64,000 nt of DNA from Coturnix japonica. Its lineage: Eukaryota > Chordata > Aves > Galliformes > Phasianidae. The notes beneath the pieces were generated by a model that saw nothing but the letters and a program-made list of their open reading frames with translations, made no database searches and had not been told where the DNA came from. Each line of letters opens with the position of its first letter. The stretch's first letter is position 1. The position numbers and the translations under genes were made by a program. The DNA lies in the NCBI RefSeq assembly GCF_001577835.2, contig NC_029518.1:68986053-69050052 (forward strand), read 5' to 3'. Positions 44,326 through 58,100 of this stretch are shown here, one piece after another.

Positions 44326-47143
44326 TATAGGATATCCAATCTAAAACTTCACACATATTTAGTGCTGTGCTCCTTCCTGTGCCTCACAGGCAATTGTAAA
44401 CCAGTTCAATGAGTAACACTGATTGCCAGCTGCTTATATACGGTGCAAGTTGCATTTCGTGCCCCCAAGTCCCAGTTATCTCCGTGTTTGAGCACATGCA
44501 CTCAACTCAGCAGACTGACAGCATTTAGCACTGATAAGCACAAAAGATACGCAAACACTTGCATGCTTGCAGGATGAGGTCAGAAGCAGCTATTGCAAAA
44601 ACAATGTCCAATAGTGGGAAAGACTTCATCAAGGCTCTTAATGGCCAAAGGTGGCTTTCAATGCTTCATGCACACTGTGCTGGCAGAGCTGCACTGACAG
44701 AACCAAGCATCAATACACTTGTGCTGTCTTGATTGTACTTAAAAACAATGAAGCATTTCCAAGGTGTATTGATTAACCTCTTAAAATACAACTTGCAGTG
44801 TACACATACCAAGGAATCCACCACTCAGAGTTGGACTTTCCATGATTCTAAATCCTCTGGGAAACACTGGACCTCTCCTTGGAGCTGCTTATTTGGGTCA
44901 GTGGGAGTTTTGCTTGAGTTTCCTAGAAGAGGGAACAGATTTCTCTACAAAGTGATCCAGTGAAGACAAGTGGGTGTCTACAAAAGAAAGAATAGAGTCA
45001 CAGCAGGAGAAGCCACAGCATCAGTGCTACTGGTTGGTACAGGAGAGCTCACTGCAGCCTGAATGCCAAGAACTTCTGCAGTCGGCAAAGTCCTGCCCCT
45101 GCCAAAGCCTTTGGTGAGTGCAGGCAGTTCCAGAAGAAGCCTGGTCCATCTGTTTTTAATGGAAGGCCAGTGGAAAGGTGCTCAGCAGGTGACAAAACAG
45201 ATGCAATGACTTGATATCTGTGTTACTAATGCAACCATGTTACAGTTGTAAAATTACCATGCGGAGAGCTTTGGAATGAAGGGGAAAGGAGCTCCCACCA
45301 TGAGAGAGACCCAGGTCCATTTGAGCATCAAGGATAAAGCAGTGGTGCTTCAAGAAGGAACGTGGGTGTTTGTACATGAAACCTGCCCTGGACTGCATGC
45401 ATTATACTTGCAACACAGACATCACAGCTGTTTGAATGCGGCTGGTTGCTGCTTTAGTTTCATGTGTAAATTAAGATCACGTACAAGTGCTCAGTGCTTC
45501 TTATAACCGCTGAAATCACGAGATGTGAAAGGTACCCACCCACACTGTCTCTACACGGCACTGAAACCACAAGAGCTACAATTACTGAAAACAAAGCTGA
45601 CCACCATGAGGTAGCTTTGGCACCAAGGCTTTTCTTCACATAACATACAACATCTTTGCTTCTTACCATACACCATATTTCTACCCACTGAGGTTGTGGG
45701 CTTGTTTTGTTTCTTTCCCCAAAAAGATTAAAAATATGTATTAAAGTGTAACAGTTTGATTGGATGAAAGTCAAAAGATAACTGTGGTAGAAGCACCGGG
45801 ACTGCCTGCTCTCCTTTATTCTGAAGGCACCTTTTGGGACAGAGGGCTCCAAGGCTTCTTGGGAACTGCTCACACAGGGACATATTTAGGTCCTTGGTAT
45901 TAAGAACCCATTCACTCCCACAGTTCTAAGAACAGGACAGGAGCACCAGATATCACAGTAAGCTATCCAGCTTCATAAGCCTACACAGTGTACTTCACTT
46001 CAGTACCATACATCTTATAGGACCATTAACCAGAAAATTAAGGAAGATTTTGGAGATAGAAATGGGAGTTGGACTCTCAGATTCCTTGGCTTCCAGGAAA
46101 GACTGGTTTCTATCTGTCCATGAGATACTGAAAGCTTCCCTTCTGACGTGGTGTCCTAAACAGATTCTGCACCCTCTGCATCAGGATTCACATTGTTAAA
46201 TGACTTGTGTTTTATTTTGGAAACTCTAGTGCCTTTTCAGTCTTATGTAAATGTGTACATAGATGCATTGTATAAGAACAGGATGTGTCATATGCAGCCA
46301 GTGTTTGCTATTAAGGACTGCAATCATTAAACATACTCCATACACAGTAACTACTTTTCACCTTCCAGTGTATTGGTCTGTATCCAAACGCTCTGCTTCT
46401 TCTCACTTCCACAATAAACCAGAGTGGTTTCTTTGTTTTGGCTCTAGAAACGCTCATCGCCAAACCCACACCACCATACTTGCCCAGCACTACGCTTCCT
46501 ACCTTCAAAACAGCAATCTCCATGTGTTTATACATGTGCAAAAGATCTTTTTGCTCTGGATCTGATCAAGTCAAATACCAAATGGCTTTAAACCCCCCCA
46601 GTGCCAGAGATCCCCAGGATTTCACAGGCACAGCTCTGATGAGGAGCAAGCCTGCAATCTCAGAATCAAAGACAGCATTTAGATTCATCCCCTCCCTGAG
46701 ACTGTTTGGATTTAACAGTTCTCACTCCTCTTGCCTAGGGATGTTACTTTGTGATATGATTAAGACCGTCTCTCAGAGGTCAACCCAAAGCCCCCTCTGG
46801 GATGGTGCTGTTTTTAGAGGTTGAAGCCTGTTGCTGGCCTGGGTGGGTTCTGGTTAGACAAATTCCTCTTGGGAGCACATCCAGCTTAAAGCTTTGGAGA
46901 CTGAAGCCTTGAATAGTTTTTAAGGATGTTGCTAAGTACTGAAAAGGCAAAGGAGCAAAAAGGAAAATGTCGGTCAGAAATAGCTGGAATAACAAAAGGG
47001 CACGAAGAGAAACAAATTATCTTTCCTGATAAAAGGATATAACAGTATACAACACCGTATTCCACAAACTCTCCGCCAATTCCTCAAATTCTAACAAGTT
47101 TTAATAGCTGAAAGCCTGAAGATGATAAAAAAAACTACTATTA

Positions 47144-47180
47144 ATTATTGTATTTGAAAATACATTATTGTATTTGAAAA
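47144..47180. repeat. Two-copy 20-bp tandem duplication
   Basis: The string attattgtatttgaaaa occurs at 47144-47160 and again at 47164-47180. Confidence 0.7.
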
Positions 47181-48709
47181 GCACTGTGCCCTTCTAAAGA
47201 ACTGTCTGCTGGCAAACCAAAATGGAAACAGAGAGCTCAAAACCCCCTTCTCTTGCATAATTATATCAAACTAGGAAATAAAAAAGCACAGTATACAAAT
47301 GAACTCACACAGCATCCCAATATGAATCAGTAGAAGAAAAAAAAAATCAGTCACAACTGTGATTGATATAAATTCATCTTTAATCAGTACTTTGAGCAGT
47401 TTTATTCTCACTCCAGCAATGGTTACAACAAAGTGAAGACGTGCTTTCATTACTGAGATGTATAAATGAGCTTGGACATGATACAATGAGCAGCCAGCTG
47501 GTTGGACAAACTATTGAGAAGGCAATAACTCGCATCAGCTTGCACAACAACGTGGCACGTATTGCTATCACTGGGATCCTGCCACTCCATCTCAAAAGCA
47601 GCAATGAAAAACACAAGAAACGCAGAGGGAGTGAAAAATGTGACCAGTCAATCCGTAGCTCTTTAAATTATGTTGTTTTTCTTTTAAATTAGAAAATATT
47701 AATTTGGAAATTAACACAATGAAATTCTGTTTAACCTTCTAGAATTTACCATTTAGAGACCAGTGCAGTTAAAAGCAACATTCTCCAAATTGTTTTAGGC
47801 ACACAGACTTTCTGATTTCTCAGCAGCTCAGCTCTGTGCTTAGGAAAACGTTAGCCAGTAAGTTCCTTTTTGCTCAGTCTGCCCAATAGCTCAGTAACTT
47901 GCATCTGACCTAAAATTAGTTCCTATGTATTCACAGGACAGTTTAAGGGATCAAAAAAACACAGTAGGTCTCCCCACAGCCCACCCTTCAAATAAAGTCT
48001 GTCACATAAATGTCTGCAAGAAGTAATAAGGATTAAAGAACTAAACACACTACACAGAAAGGACAGCTGATCTGATGCTTGGGATATAGGAGGAATCAGC
48101 TCCTTCACAAGGAATCTTCAGCGCAAGCTTCTCAGAGCTTACTATCAGAGTCTGCACAAAGCAAGTTCGAAGCTACCTTCAGCTGATGTTCCACGGTATC
48201 ACACTTGCATTCTCATACAAAACAATTCCACTGTTTTTGCTGTACACATTTCATTAGATCAGGCTAATGCAAACATTTCATAAACATTTGTTTTGTTCTG
48301 GAGAACTTTAGCACATACAAAATAGTGCCAGACTAAAACACTCAGCTGCTCATTGTTTTTTGAGGACTAAACAGCTCCAAAATTTATCAGGACAGTCAAT
48401 GCGTTTCAGGACAGCCAAACTTAACACATCTTGTCTCTATATAGACAGTTCTCTTCCACTGCTAGAAGCCACTAACAGCAAAACCAGGCCTGCTTCCCAA
48501 CATATTATCCTTCCTTCCAGTGAAATCATCTCAGGTTTTAAGTTTGCCTTGTTCCAAGACAAAATAGGCAACTGGCCTTGTAGGTCAGAATCAGCCTGTG
48601 ATCAGAGTAAATAATGCTTAATACAGAAGTTTCCATGTAAGTGCTGTATGTTCCACAAGGGATATTTCAATAGCAACAGAGAATCACTTAAGAGATCTAA
48701 ATGCTACCA

Positions 48710-48715
48710 TTTATT
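48710..48715 (-). terminator. Candidate PM20D2 poly(A) signal AATAAA
   Basis: TTTATT on the + strand reads AATAAA on the gene strand, about 230 nt past the stop codon, the nearest canonical hexamer at a plausible distance. An alternative lies at 47402-47407. Confidence 0.35.
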
Positions 48716-48942
48716 CAACTCTGTAACTGGCAGACAACATATCTGAGGTCTCTCTGAATTTCACTACCATACTGAGTACAGCAAACATTACAGCTACAGG
48801 AAAGTGTGCATTTTTTAAAAGCAATGTTATTATTTGATTCTCCTCAAGTCAATGTTCCTTCAGCTACTTGTCTACCCCAGGCCTGACTGACGTTCAAAGC
48901 GTCCCCATTGAATCAACCCTATCGAGAGAGATTTAATAAGGT

Positions 48943-49145
48943 TTAGTGTGAGGCACACGCTCCTACACCAGCACCGGGCTTTCTGTCAGTTTCTGCTGCA
49001 TTTAATTGTCCCTCTTCTTTTAGCTTCATTTGCCTAAAGTCTTCTCTAACTTGTTCTAGTAGATCTGGATTGAAAATGACATCCAATGCTGTCATAGCCA
49101 AAGCTTTTGCTGTGCGCAAAGCATAGAACTGAGCATTCTGGGACC
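48943..49145 (-). CDS. PM20D2: PM20D2 coding exon 7 (stop)
   Basis: Acceptor TTCCCATAG, then [20 protein letters not shown] and on to [20 protein letters not shown], then [15 protein letters not shown] and TAA (48943-48945). The final 14 or so residues extend past the human C terminus (FVNAVE). Confidence 0.92.
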
Positions 49146-52100
49146 CTATGGGAAAAAAAAGGAAAGAAAAATGTCAGGTTAGATAACTAATAGTAGATTC
49201 CAACTACTACATCAGCACATAAAACATTATAAAGGAAGATCCTAGAGTTTCAAGTGCAGAAAGTTTCCCCAAAAATCCAACTGTGGGAAGCACAACTGAT
49301 GCCACAGAACAACTTTTGACATGGAAGTGCTTAACTTTCTGCTTCTTACATAAAGAAGGTGGAAAATAGGAAAACAGATGTTCACACTTCCATTGTTAGA
49401 AAAGGCAGAGTTTTACAATGTCACCTCTATTTGCAGAACATTGTGCTTTAGGAATAAAAATTACTACTTTCATCCCTTGACTCATACTTAGAAACTCTTA
49501 GAACATGCCAACAGTGCTGGCTAATGCTTCTAACTTCTTGGTAGATGGAACTCTGAAGAGAAGTCTGGCTTTTATTATAAGTAATTGGTTGTCTATTCCA
49601 TATATATTTAATTTTAAATACAAAAATAGAAATGCTAGACATTTTCAGCTTTTTCTCTGTAGCTCTGCAATTAAGTTGTCTCAAGAACCAAATTCAGCTC
49701 ATAGCTCATCATGCTTGAAGAAAGCAATTTCATTTCTACACAGCCAGTCATGTGCAATCACTTCTTTTAGATCCAGTACTTGCACTTCAGTACATTCACA
49801 CATTCACTGTGCAGTAGTTCTGAATACTACAGAGCACAAAGAAACTCTAATCACTTGCAATTCAAAATATTTAGTTCCTCAATTATAGTGTAGCGAAGAA
49901 TTGGCAACCACACCATACAGTACTTCGGGTTCTAGATTTAAGCTTCTGACCACTTCCACTCACCTGCAGCTTCTGTGTATTGCTCAGTATGATTCAATGC
50001 ATCAGAGCCAATATAAAAATAAGGATGAAGTCCAGGGACCACAAAGGTAACATTTCCAAAGTCTGTGGAACCTAGAAGCAGCATGAAAATACTCAGTCAA
50101 TGTGAAGAGTTGTAAATTATGTATGAAAATCTATGACAGACATCACCTCTATCCCACATTTAAAACAGAATATCCTTTGTCCCTAATACCAATATGTAAG
50201 CATTTCCAATGCCTACAGAAACCATTTCCAACCTACAGAAAGATCTCCCATCAGAGAACCAAGTTTTTCCTAACTAGCCATCTTCAGATGCTCTTAAGTG
50301 TGCTTCTGGTCACTAATCTGTTACTGGAGTGCAAGAAAGATACATCAACCTGTTCCTATCCCATATACTGAGATTCTCACCAAGCATCTCCTGAGTAGGC
50401 TGTTAATTCAGAAAAGAGGAAAGCTCCAAGCCTCTGAGTTTGGCACATCTCAGCTATTTCAAATCCTGCTCCAGCACCTATCAGCAGGTCCAACAGCCAC
50501 CTCTCCTCACCACTATGCAAGCATTTCACAAGAGGCAGAAACTCTGAAGTACAAGCAATCTATTTTTCAACAAAAACAGACTGAGAACAGACATGTTTTA
50601 TATCACTTTTTCACCATTCTCAGTTGCAGAAACATTCACTGCACAAACACTCTTGAAAAAAACAAGATCCAAACAGAATTCCACACCAAATGCTACTGCT
50701 TTGTAGATATAAATTGATATTGATATTGATAGTCATAGCTGACCAGCTAGCGCCACTGGTATATCAGCTAGCAGCAGCAACCATCTTGAGGACTACAGCA
50801 TCTATTTAAAGATACCATCCCAAAGTGGTATATAATGGTATTCCTTATAATAAATCATCTGAGAGTTCATAACTATGTCCTGAGAGGTTTTTTTAATTAT
50901 CATTAATAAAGCCAAACAGGCAATCCTCTCAGTTCTTCCATATTTGTTAATAAGATGTTTACATGCAGGAGAAATGAACACACCAGTTACTGTGAAATTC
51001 AAGTAGCAGGGAAAGTATAAAATAACCTTGTTTCAAAAGGGGTGGGTAAAGAGGGATGACCAACTAAGGGATTTCTCATCAGCTTTCTTCAGATCAGAGC
51101 TGAAAGTTTCCTTCAGAGGTAGCTTTTGAAGGGACTTTTACAACTATTTAAATTCTTCCTAACACATCAGGTAGACTCCATATTGTTGCATTGCTGGTAA
51201 GAATACATCAGCAATGCTTTGAGACTTGGTAGTGAACTGATTGAAGAATATAGATTTCTATGTTGAAACACAGTTAATAGAAGAGAGCCCACAGAGACTA
51301 CATTCAGTGATAAAAGAGGACAAGATTAACTTGGTATCTTCTATGCCTGTAGATAAATCAAATGAGAAAGACTTTTCCAAAAAAAAGAAAAAAATGAAGA
51401 GAATCCAACTGTTGGCACAGCACTACATTGTTTTCATTCTGAGGACTCCGTACTACTCAAACATTCTTCGGTAAATCTGGAAAGACAAACCAGGAGTCTA
51501 AAAAGTCTGACCCCTCCAGACTACAACCAAGAGTTCTAGACTTGCCCTTATACACAACCAGCTGAAAAGTAACCTATGAGTATGTTTAAAGCTACAGCTG
51601 CCCAAATAGCTTCCAGTCAAACACCTGAAACTGTAAGCTTGCCATAGAAGCATAAATCAGATTTCCTTCAGGAAGTAGGAAGAACAGCAGTTATGAATAC
51701 AACATACATTCACACACTATCTTCAACAGAAATGTATCGGGACTCCAACCTCTCAGAAGAATACCCTAAAGCAAATACTGAAGCCTATATAAGTCATTGA
51801 GCACATAATGGAAGTCTGTCATTACCACAAAGCATGAGTGGAATAGAAAAATGCAACTGATGCCAGGAAGCCTTTTAATTCAGCCCTGAAACTTCAGAAG
51901 GAGTATTTTCAAAACATACTGGTTCCTTAACTTCATCTACACCAATCCTGTGCACAGGGTACCAGCAAAATCTATTAACCCTAAAGGTATCAGAATAAGT
52001 TATTGTAAGGGTGGGTGCTTTGGGAGGTCACCAACATCCTGCAGTAAAGCTACAGCAGGAGGAACAGGTCACAGCACCTCCTCAGTCTAATTCAATCCTT

Positions 52101-55100
52101 TCACATCTTTCCATTTGTGTGCCACAAGGCAGTGCAGTTCGATAAAGACAGACTTCATGATGCTTAGCTGCCTAGAAAGATACCTGTAAGCAGACCGACA
52201 CTAATACGCATGTAGAGGCGGCTGTGAGTATGCTCATCTGTTAGCGACTTTTCTGCTGCACAGACATGGAGAAGCACCTGAGCTTTCCTTCCCTTTCAAC
52301 AGAAGAAACTGATATCCTAAAAGAAAACATTGAAAACCATATGAAAACTAAATAGAGATAGAGGTCTCGAAAAAGATGACACAAAACACTCAACCCTCCC
52401 CCAACAAGGGCTGCATACAAACTTTTGCTTCTATGTCTCTGGAGACTGTGCTTTGTTACTACTCCTGAGCCCCAGCACCACAAGAATTCACAGGAGAAAC
52501 TGTGGAAAGAAAAGTCAGTAAAGTCCTACTGCAGCGTGCAACAACAATATAACTTCTCAGCCCTATTTTGACATCTGACAAGCAGCCTAAGGACAAGACA
52601 GGCACATGAGAAGTTTCAGTTTAAGCAAATTAATGCCTAATGTTTGAGGCATCACCTAACTTACATATGAAAATACTACTACAAGTAGATAGATGTTTGC
52701 ACCAAGTTCATTCAAAGGTTGCCTGAAGAAGCAGGACCACGAGTTGTTAATGATTTTCTGAACCCTTAACACAACACCAAGGGAAGCAACCAGCAGAGCT
52801 TCAGAAAATTTCACTGCAGTGAACATTCTAAATAAGGTCCCTCCCTGCTTCGCCCCTTTCTTAGGCTAAATGTACTTGTGTACACTTGTACCATGCTGAA
52901 GGGAGGAAAAAAGAAACCTGACATTCATTATAAATTGATTTTATACCCAACAAACCAAACCAATTGGTGAAAATATTCTAGCATTGTCCCAATTTGGAAG
53001 TGGCAAACAGAGGAAAAAAACCAGAATACCATCAGATCTGTTATGAACCCCATCCAAAGAGTTAGAGAAATCCTACAATACACGAGACCTCACCTGCCTA
53101 AAGCTGAACCTCATTTAACATACAGGATATTAGTAACACAAACTAATTACAGTAACTATTTTTACAGTCTCTTCCTTCTAACCAAGAGAAAGGCCTTTAA
53201 CTTGAATGGACTAGAAACATGATATAAAAGTTATGACCAGTCAAAGCTATAAAGTATTAGCAGCACTTACAAGACTTGAACAGCACTCCTGCAGGAAGAT
53301 TCTAAGAAACTGCAAAAGGTAACAAGACCCGCCTGAGCATTCAGGAATTTAGTCCTACTACTCTGTGTAGGTCAGAAACTAAGAAAACAAAGCAGCTCTG
53401 AGACATAGTCCAGACAATGCAATGAGCACCTACTTGAAAGGCGCCCTGTAGAAAACTAGTCTGCTGAATTTGTGAACCAGAAGCACAGAATTACCTGTTC
53501 ATGGAATAAGGTTTTAATTAGTTACTGAGATGCCTAAAACTTCACTCAGGCACTTCAAAAAAAGCCAACTCTTAGTTAGATGACCATAGATTTGTCTCTG
53601 TGTTGGCTCAACAGTTCTATAAAACAAGGTTTCTATAAAAGGCAGTCTCTATTCATAGCATAAAGCAGAATTCTGTATTTCAAAGTAGCACAAGGAGCCT
53701 CAATTCATCCCAAATCCAAGTGCTCCTTAAGTGAAATAATACCATAATGCAATTATTGCTTTTGATGTGTGTTGGGAACATTTCTCTGCTTATTGAGGAA
53801 ACAAGCACAGGCCAGAGGTATGATCCTTCTACACTTCTTCAGATTTCTAATTTGACCTTTTCTTCTGATCAATGTTTTGTTTAACCCTCCTCTGTCTCAT
53901 CCTTTTACACACTTAAGACTTGTCATAACAAAAAAAACAGATCAAGTTACCTGACAGAGCATTCAAAATGCAGTCTTCTGATATAAAATCTATTCCAAGC
54001 TTCTTGCCGTTCTCCTTGTAAATCTTCTCCAGGCTCTTATTTGGAAGCACATTGTAGTAATCATTTTTACCCCCTTTTATTTCCACCTAGTCAAGAGAAA
54101 CAAGCTGTTAGACACCTTTCTCCAACCTAAAGCAGTTTAGTGTAAACAAGGACTGAAAAAGTACACGTCCGTACTTCAGAACCACATCAAAGCAGAGAAA
54201 GCACAGAGTTTCTTTCAGAAATATAACATCCAGCCAAACATTAGCTTTGTTTTCTGTCAGGCTTCCAAGAGACAGTCAAATACCATAAGGATTTCACAGA
54301 CTGCATCTCTAAAAAGAGCAGGAAAATCCTCCCGTAACAGCTTCTAATGACTTTCACTGCAGTTACTATCAACCTATGACAAAAATCAATTTAAGTCTTC
54401 CACACAATTCTGTTTCACTACTTTTCTTTAGAGCAGTTCCAATAATTACAGCCTCAATAATGTTTATGGAATCAATTCACACAATAAATGTTTGAAAACA
54501 AGTGTAAAATATATATATATATATTTATCTACCAATGTCAAGTTCCAAAAGAGATTTTAGCTTTTATTCAGAATGAAGCAGACAGACTTCCTGAAGCCAT
54601 TCTCTGGCTGTAGTAGAAAAGCCAAAACAGGCAAACAGCACCTAACACCTAGAACACTCCTCACAATTATATACACAATATCTCTTTGTTCTAATGAGCT
54701 GTATCAGCACCCTGTACCAACAGCAACCATAACCACCTATCTTACAAATATGCTGTAAGGCAATCTTATTATTTGAACTAGCCACAGGAGAGAGGAATGG
54801 GAGGCATCCAGGGTGCTCAGTGAGAAAGGAACATCACTACAACTCACAAGCATTTTTAAACATCACTGAAGTAGAGGGATGTTCCAAGCGACTGAAAAAA
54901 TGCTGTCATATTCATCTTGAAGGGCCATGAGGACCTTGGAAATTACTGTCCTATCCTCAAGCTCTTGGGGAGATTCTGGAGTTAATTCTCCCTAAAACCA
55001 ATGTCCAAGTACAAGAGTTATAAGAGTGAGAGTGAATATGCAGCATGGATTTGCTGAAGACTAGATGGTACATGACCAAGTTCAGCTTTTTATAATGACA

Positions 55101-58100
55101 TTCGGCACAGTGGATATGGATGACATTCAGTTTTAAGTTTGTAAACTATACCTAATCAGTGTGGAGCAGGCAATAATGTGAAGATATGTATGGGGAGCAG
55201 CTGATAAGCTGAAGGCTGAGCTATATTCTATTCAGGAGGATGTCAACATGACAAGAATAGCAACAGGCTGGCAGGAACCTCATGAACTTGAATAAATCCA
55301 GTGTCCTACATCTAGGAGGGAAGAATCCCATGCAGCAGTGCTGTCTGGAAGCCAAATGGTGAGGAGACACAGTACACTGAACAGGATTCAGTAGGGTGCC
55401 CTTGAGGTAATGGGACCAAATGTAAACTGAACTGTATCACTAACTGGCGGGATAAGAAGAAAGATTCTTTCCCTCTCCAAGATCCTATTTGGTGTGCTGC
55501 GTTCAATTCCATGCTCCTCAGCTCATGATCAAAACACACAGCCGTGAGAATATGTTCATACTTTGCATCCTGTGGCCAGTGCTGCAGCTTTGAAGCAGTC
55601 CTCAACCTTCTCTGTCAGAACAGAAAGATCTTTCATTGAAGGGGCACGCAAGTAAAACTCCAGTTCAGTGTAAGAAGGAATGATATTAGGTTTCACACCA
55701 CCATTTTTTATAACACCTGTGGAAAGAGGAAAGTCAAGTTAAACTACCAGCGTCAAATCCTACTGCTTTATCTTCATCCTTATCATGAAGCTCTTCACTC
55801 AAGAATTAAAGACATACAAAAACAAAGCATCAGTTGAGTACAAAATACAAAATGCCAAAAAACAGTGCATAGGCAAGATTTCTTTATCACATCAGATTAA
55901 ATGGGATGTGTACATGCTTTCCAGCATGATTTCACCCTATTCCTTGGTTAGACATCTGTTATAAGCCTAAAGACAAACCAAGCTAGCATTTGCAATTAAT
56001 CCCCTGGAATCCAGTGCATCATAGTTGCAAGGTAATCTGGTTGTCGATGACAAAGAAAATAGCCTGTTATAAAGGCTACCTTCATTTCCAGCTCTTAAAG
56101 GTTTCCTGAGCTAGAATGTTTCCAGTTTCTATCAGCTTGTAGAAAAAAATTTAATGAATGACATTACTCTGCAATGCTGATATGTGTGTGCTACATGGGA
56201 CAGAAAGTTTATTAGATTCCTCATACTAATCCTTCAGGAATCTTAAAAGTGTAAGTTATATATACACAGTTTCACTGGAGAATTAAGTTTGAGTTTCAAG
56301 TATTCTTTCAAGGAAACATGACAAATACATCCTTTGTTTATGGCACTGGAGGCCATAAAAAACACAATATTTAGCAATTTCAACAGAAAAATACTGTAGT
56401 CATCAATACTACATGACAGCTAATTGCTTCCAACAAGCTGCCTTTGTTCCAGGCCTCCTGCTCTTATATATATATATGTGTGTGTGTAATATGATTTGTT
56501 TCCCACTGAACCTGAGACAACACCTTATCTACTTTAAATGAAAATAGCACACAAAGTGACTGATGTGTGTAACTGAAGACTGAAAAGGCCACACTGTCAG
56601 GATGGAAAGGGGCAACAAATCTTTACCCTTGATGCATTAAGTCTATAAATACTAGGAACTCCAAAGTTTTAATCTGGAATGCAGTCAAAGCAAAGTGCTG
56701 AACCAACCAACAATCAGCACTAGTCTACCATAAAGGGAATAGCTCAGAAGTGACAGACAGACATCATAAAGAACCAGAAAGTCAGCAAGCAATCATGAAG
56801 ATTTGCATGACATATCAGAACACGTCTGCTCAAAACAAGTAGCTCAATGAGCAAACAACTCTCCCTTTTCTCCAATGCAGCACTTTGTAGAGCCTAAAAG
56901 TATGCATTTAAATACAGATATACAACAATAAATGGAGAGCAGATCTTAAAAGCAGTCTGCTCTGTAGACAGAACCCTGCTTCTTGACAGAACTTCACTTA
57001 AATGCACTGTTTAATATAACTTGAACAGAAAGAAAAAGAAGCTTCTGTTTTTCAGTTTGCAACATTTACCTGTAAGAAGATCAACCCAACAAATACCGGA
57101 CCAACTCAATCTAACATGTTAAGCTACCATAAGACATTGCTCAGAGATTCTAGACTTAAAACAATGGAAAAGTATTTCAGTGCTTGTTAGTGCATTAATG
57201 ATTTACAGGATCTCTTAGGGCAGATAGTTAATGCAAGCCCGCAACACAAAACATCTAATACACAGATGTAAGCAAAGCATTCCCACAGTTAAATCCCATT
57301 CTGGTTGCTTACACAGTAATTAAAGTTTTACTGTAGTTTTGAGAGTGTTACCTCAACAAAAAGGATTGTTTAGGCCTTTTTTGCTAACGAGGCTTGCAGA
57401 AACTAAGAGTTAGCCGCCTCAAGTCCTTTCTTAAACCTACAACACTAGTTTCATACACCCAAACTGAAATGTATTGTCTCCTATGGAGCAATAGGTTAGA
57501 GATGTAAGGCTACGCCCACTGAAACTCATATGGATAAGCTGACACAGCAGAACTGCAAATGTTATTTTCATTGACAGATGTGCGCTTCCAGACTCCATTT
57601 AGATACCCTGGAGAGAAACATGCAGAGGTGTTAGAGAGCACAAGCTGCCAAGATATACAATGGTCATGAGCTCAGGACATATGTAATACTCATAGCTCAT
57701 AACAAGATTTCCAAATATGCAGCTGTACATTCATAAGACCTTTAGCAATGAACATTCTTCTTAATTTAAACTCTGATAGAGCTGTATTGGGTATAGGAGG
57801 GGAAATTTGGGTTTACAACCAACAGGCAGCTTTCACAGCTCCACTTCTGCAGCTTTCTCACCATGCACAAAGAAATGCAAGATTCTGAAGGTAAAGGAAG
57901 CTGACCAGTTAGTATATCTTATTGCAGAAGAAAGATGTATTTCTATCTCAAGGTCTACTAGATATTAAATAATAGAATCCAGCACATCTGACTGGACAAC
58001 TATTCAGAACTACAGACTCCAGCCACTACTTTTCTTAGCATTAATTTAATTAATTTAATCCACTGAAACACTACATGAATGCCAGCATGAATGAGTACAA

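Larger units (their letters stand above)
44161..48942. other. Convergent intergenic region, GABRR1 / PM20D2
   Basis: 4.8 kb holding the two 3' UTRs tail to tail. No CR1 or gene was recognised. A 17-bp unit (attattgtatttgaaaa) is duplicated with period 20 at 47144-47180. Candidate poly(A) signals are at 44320 (+) and 48710 (-). Confidence 0.7.
54087..55561 (-). other. PM20D2 intron 4
   Basis: 1.5 kb; its gene-5' half is a decayed antisense CR1 body (54875-55540). An AT repeat lies at 54509-54524. Confidence 0.75.
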
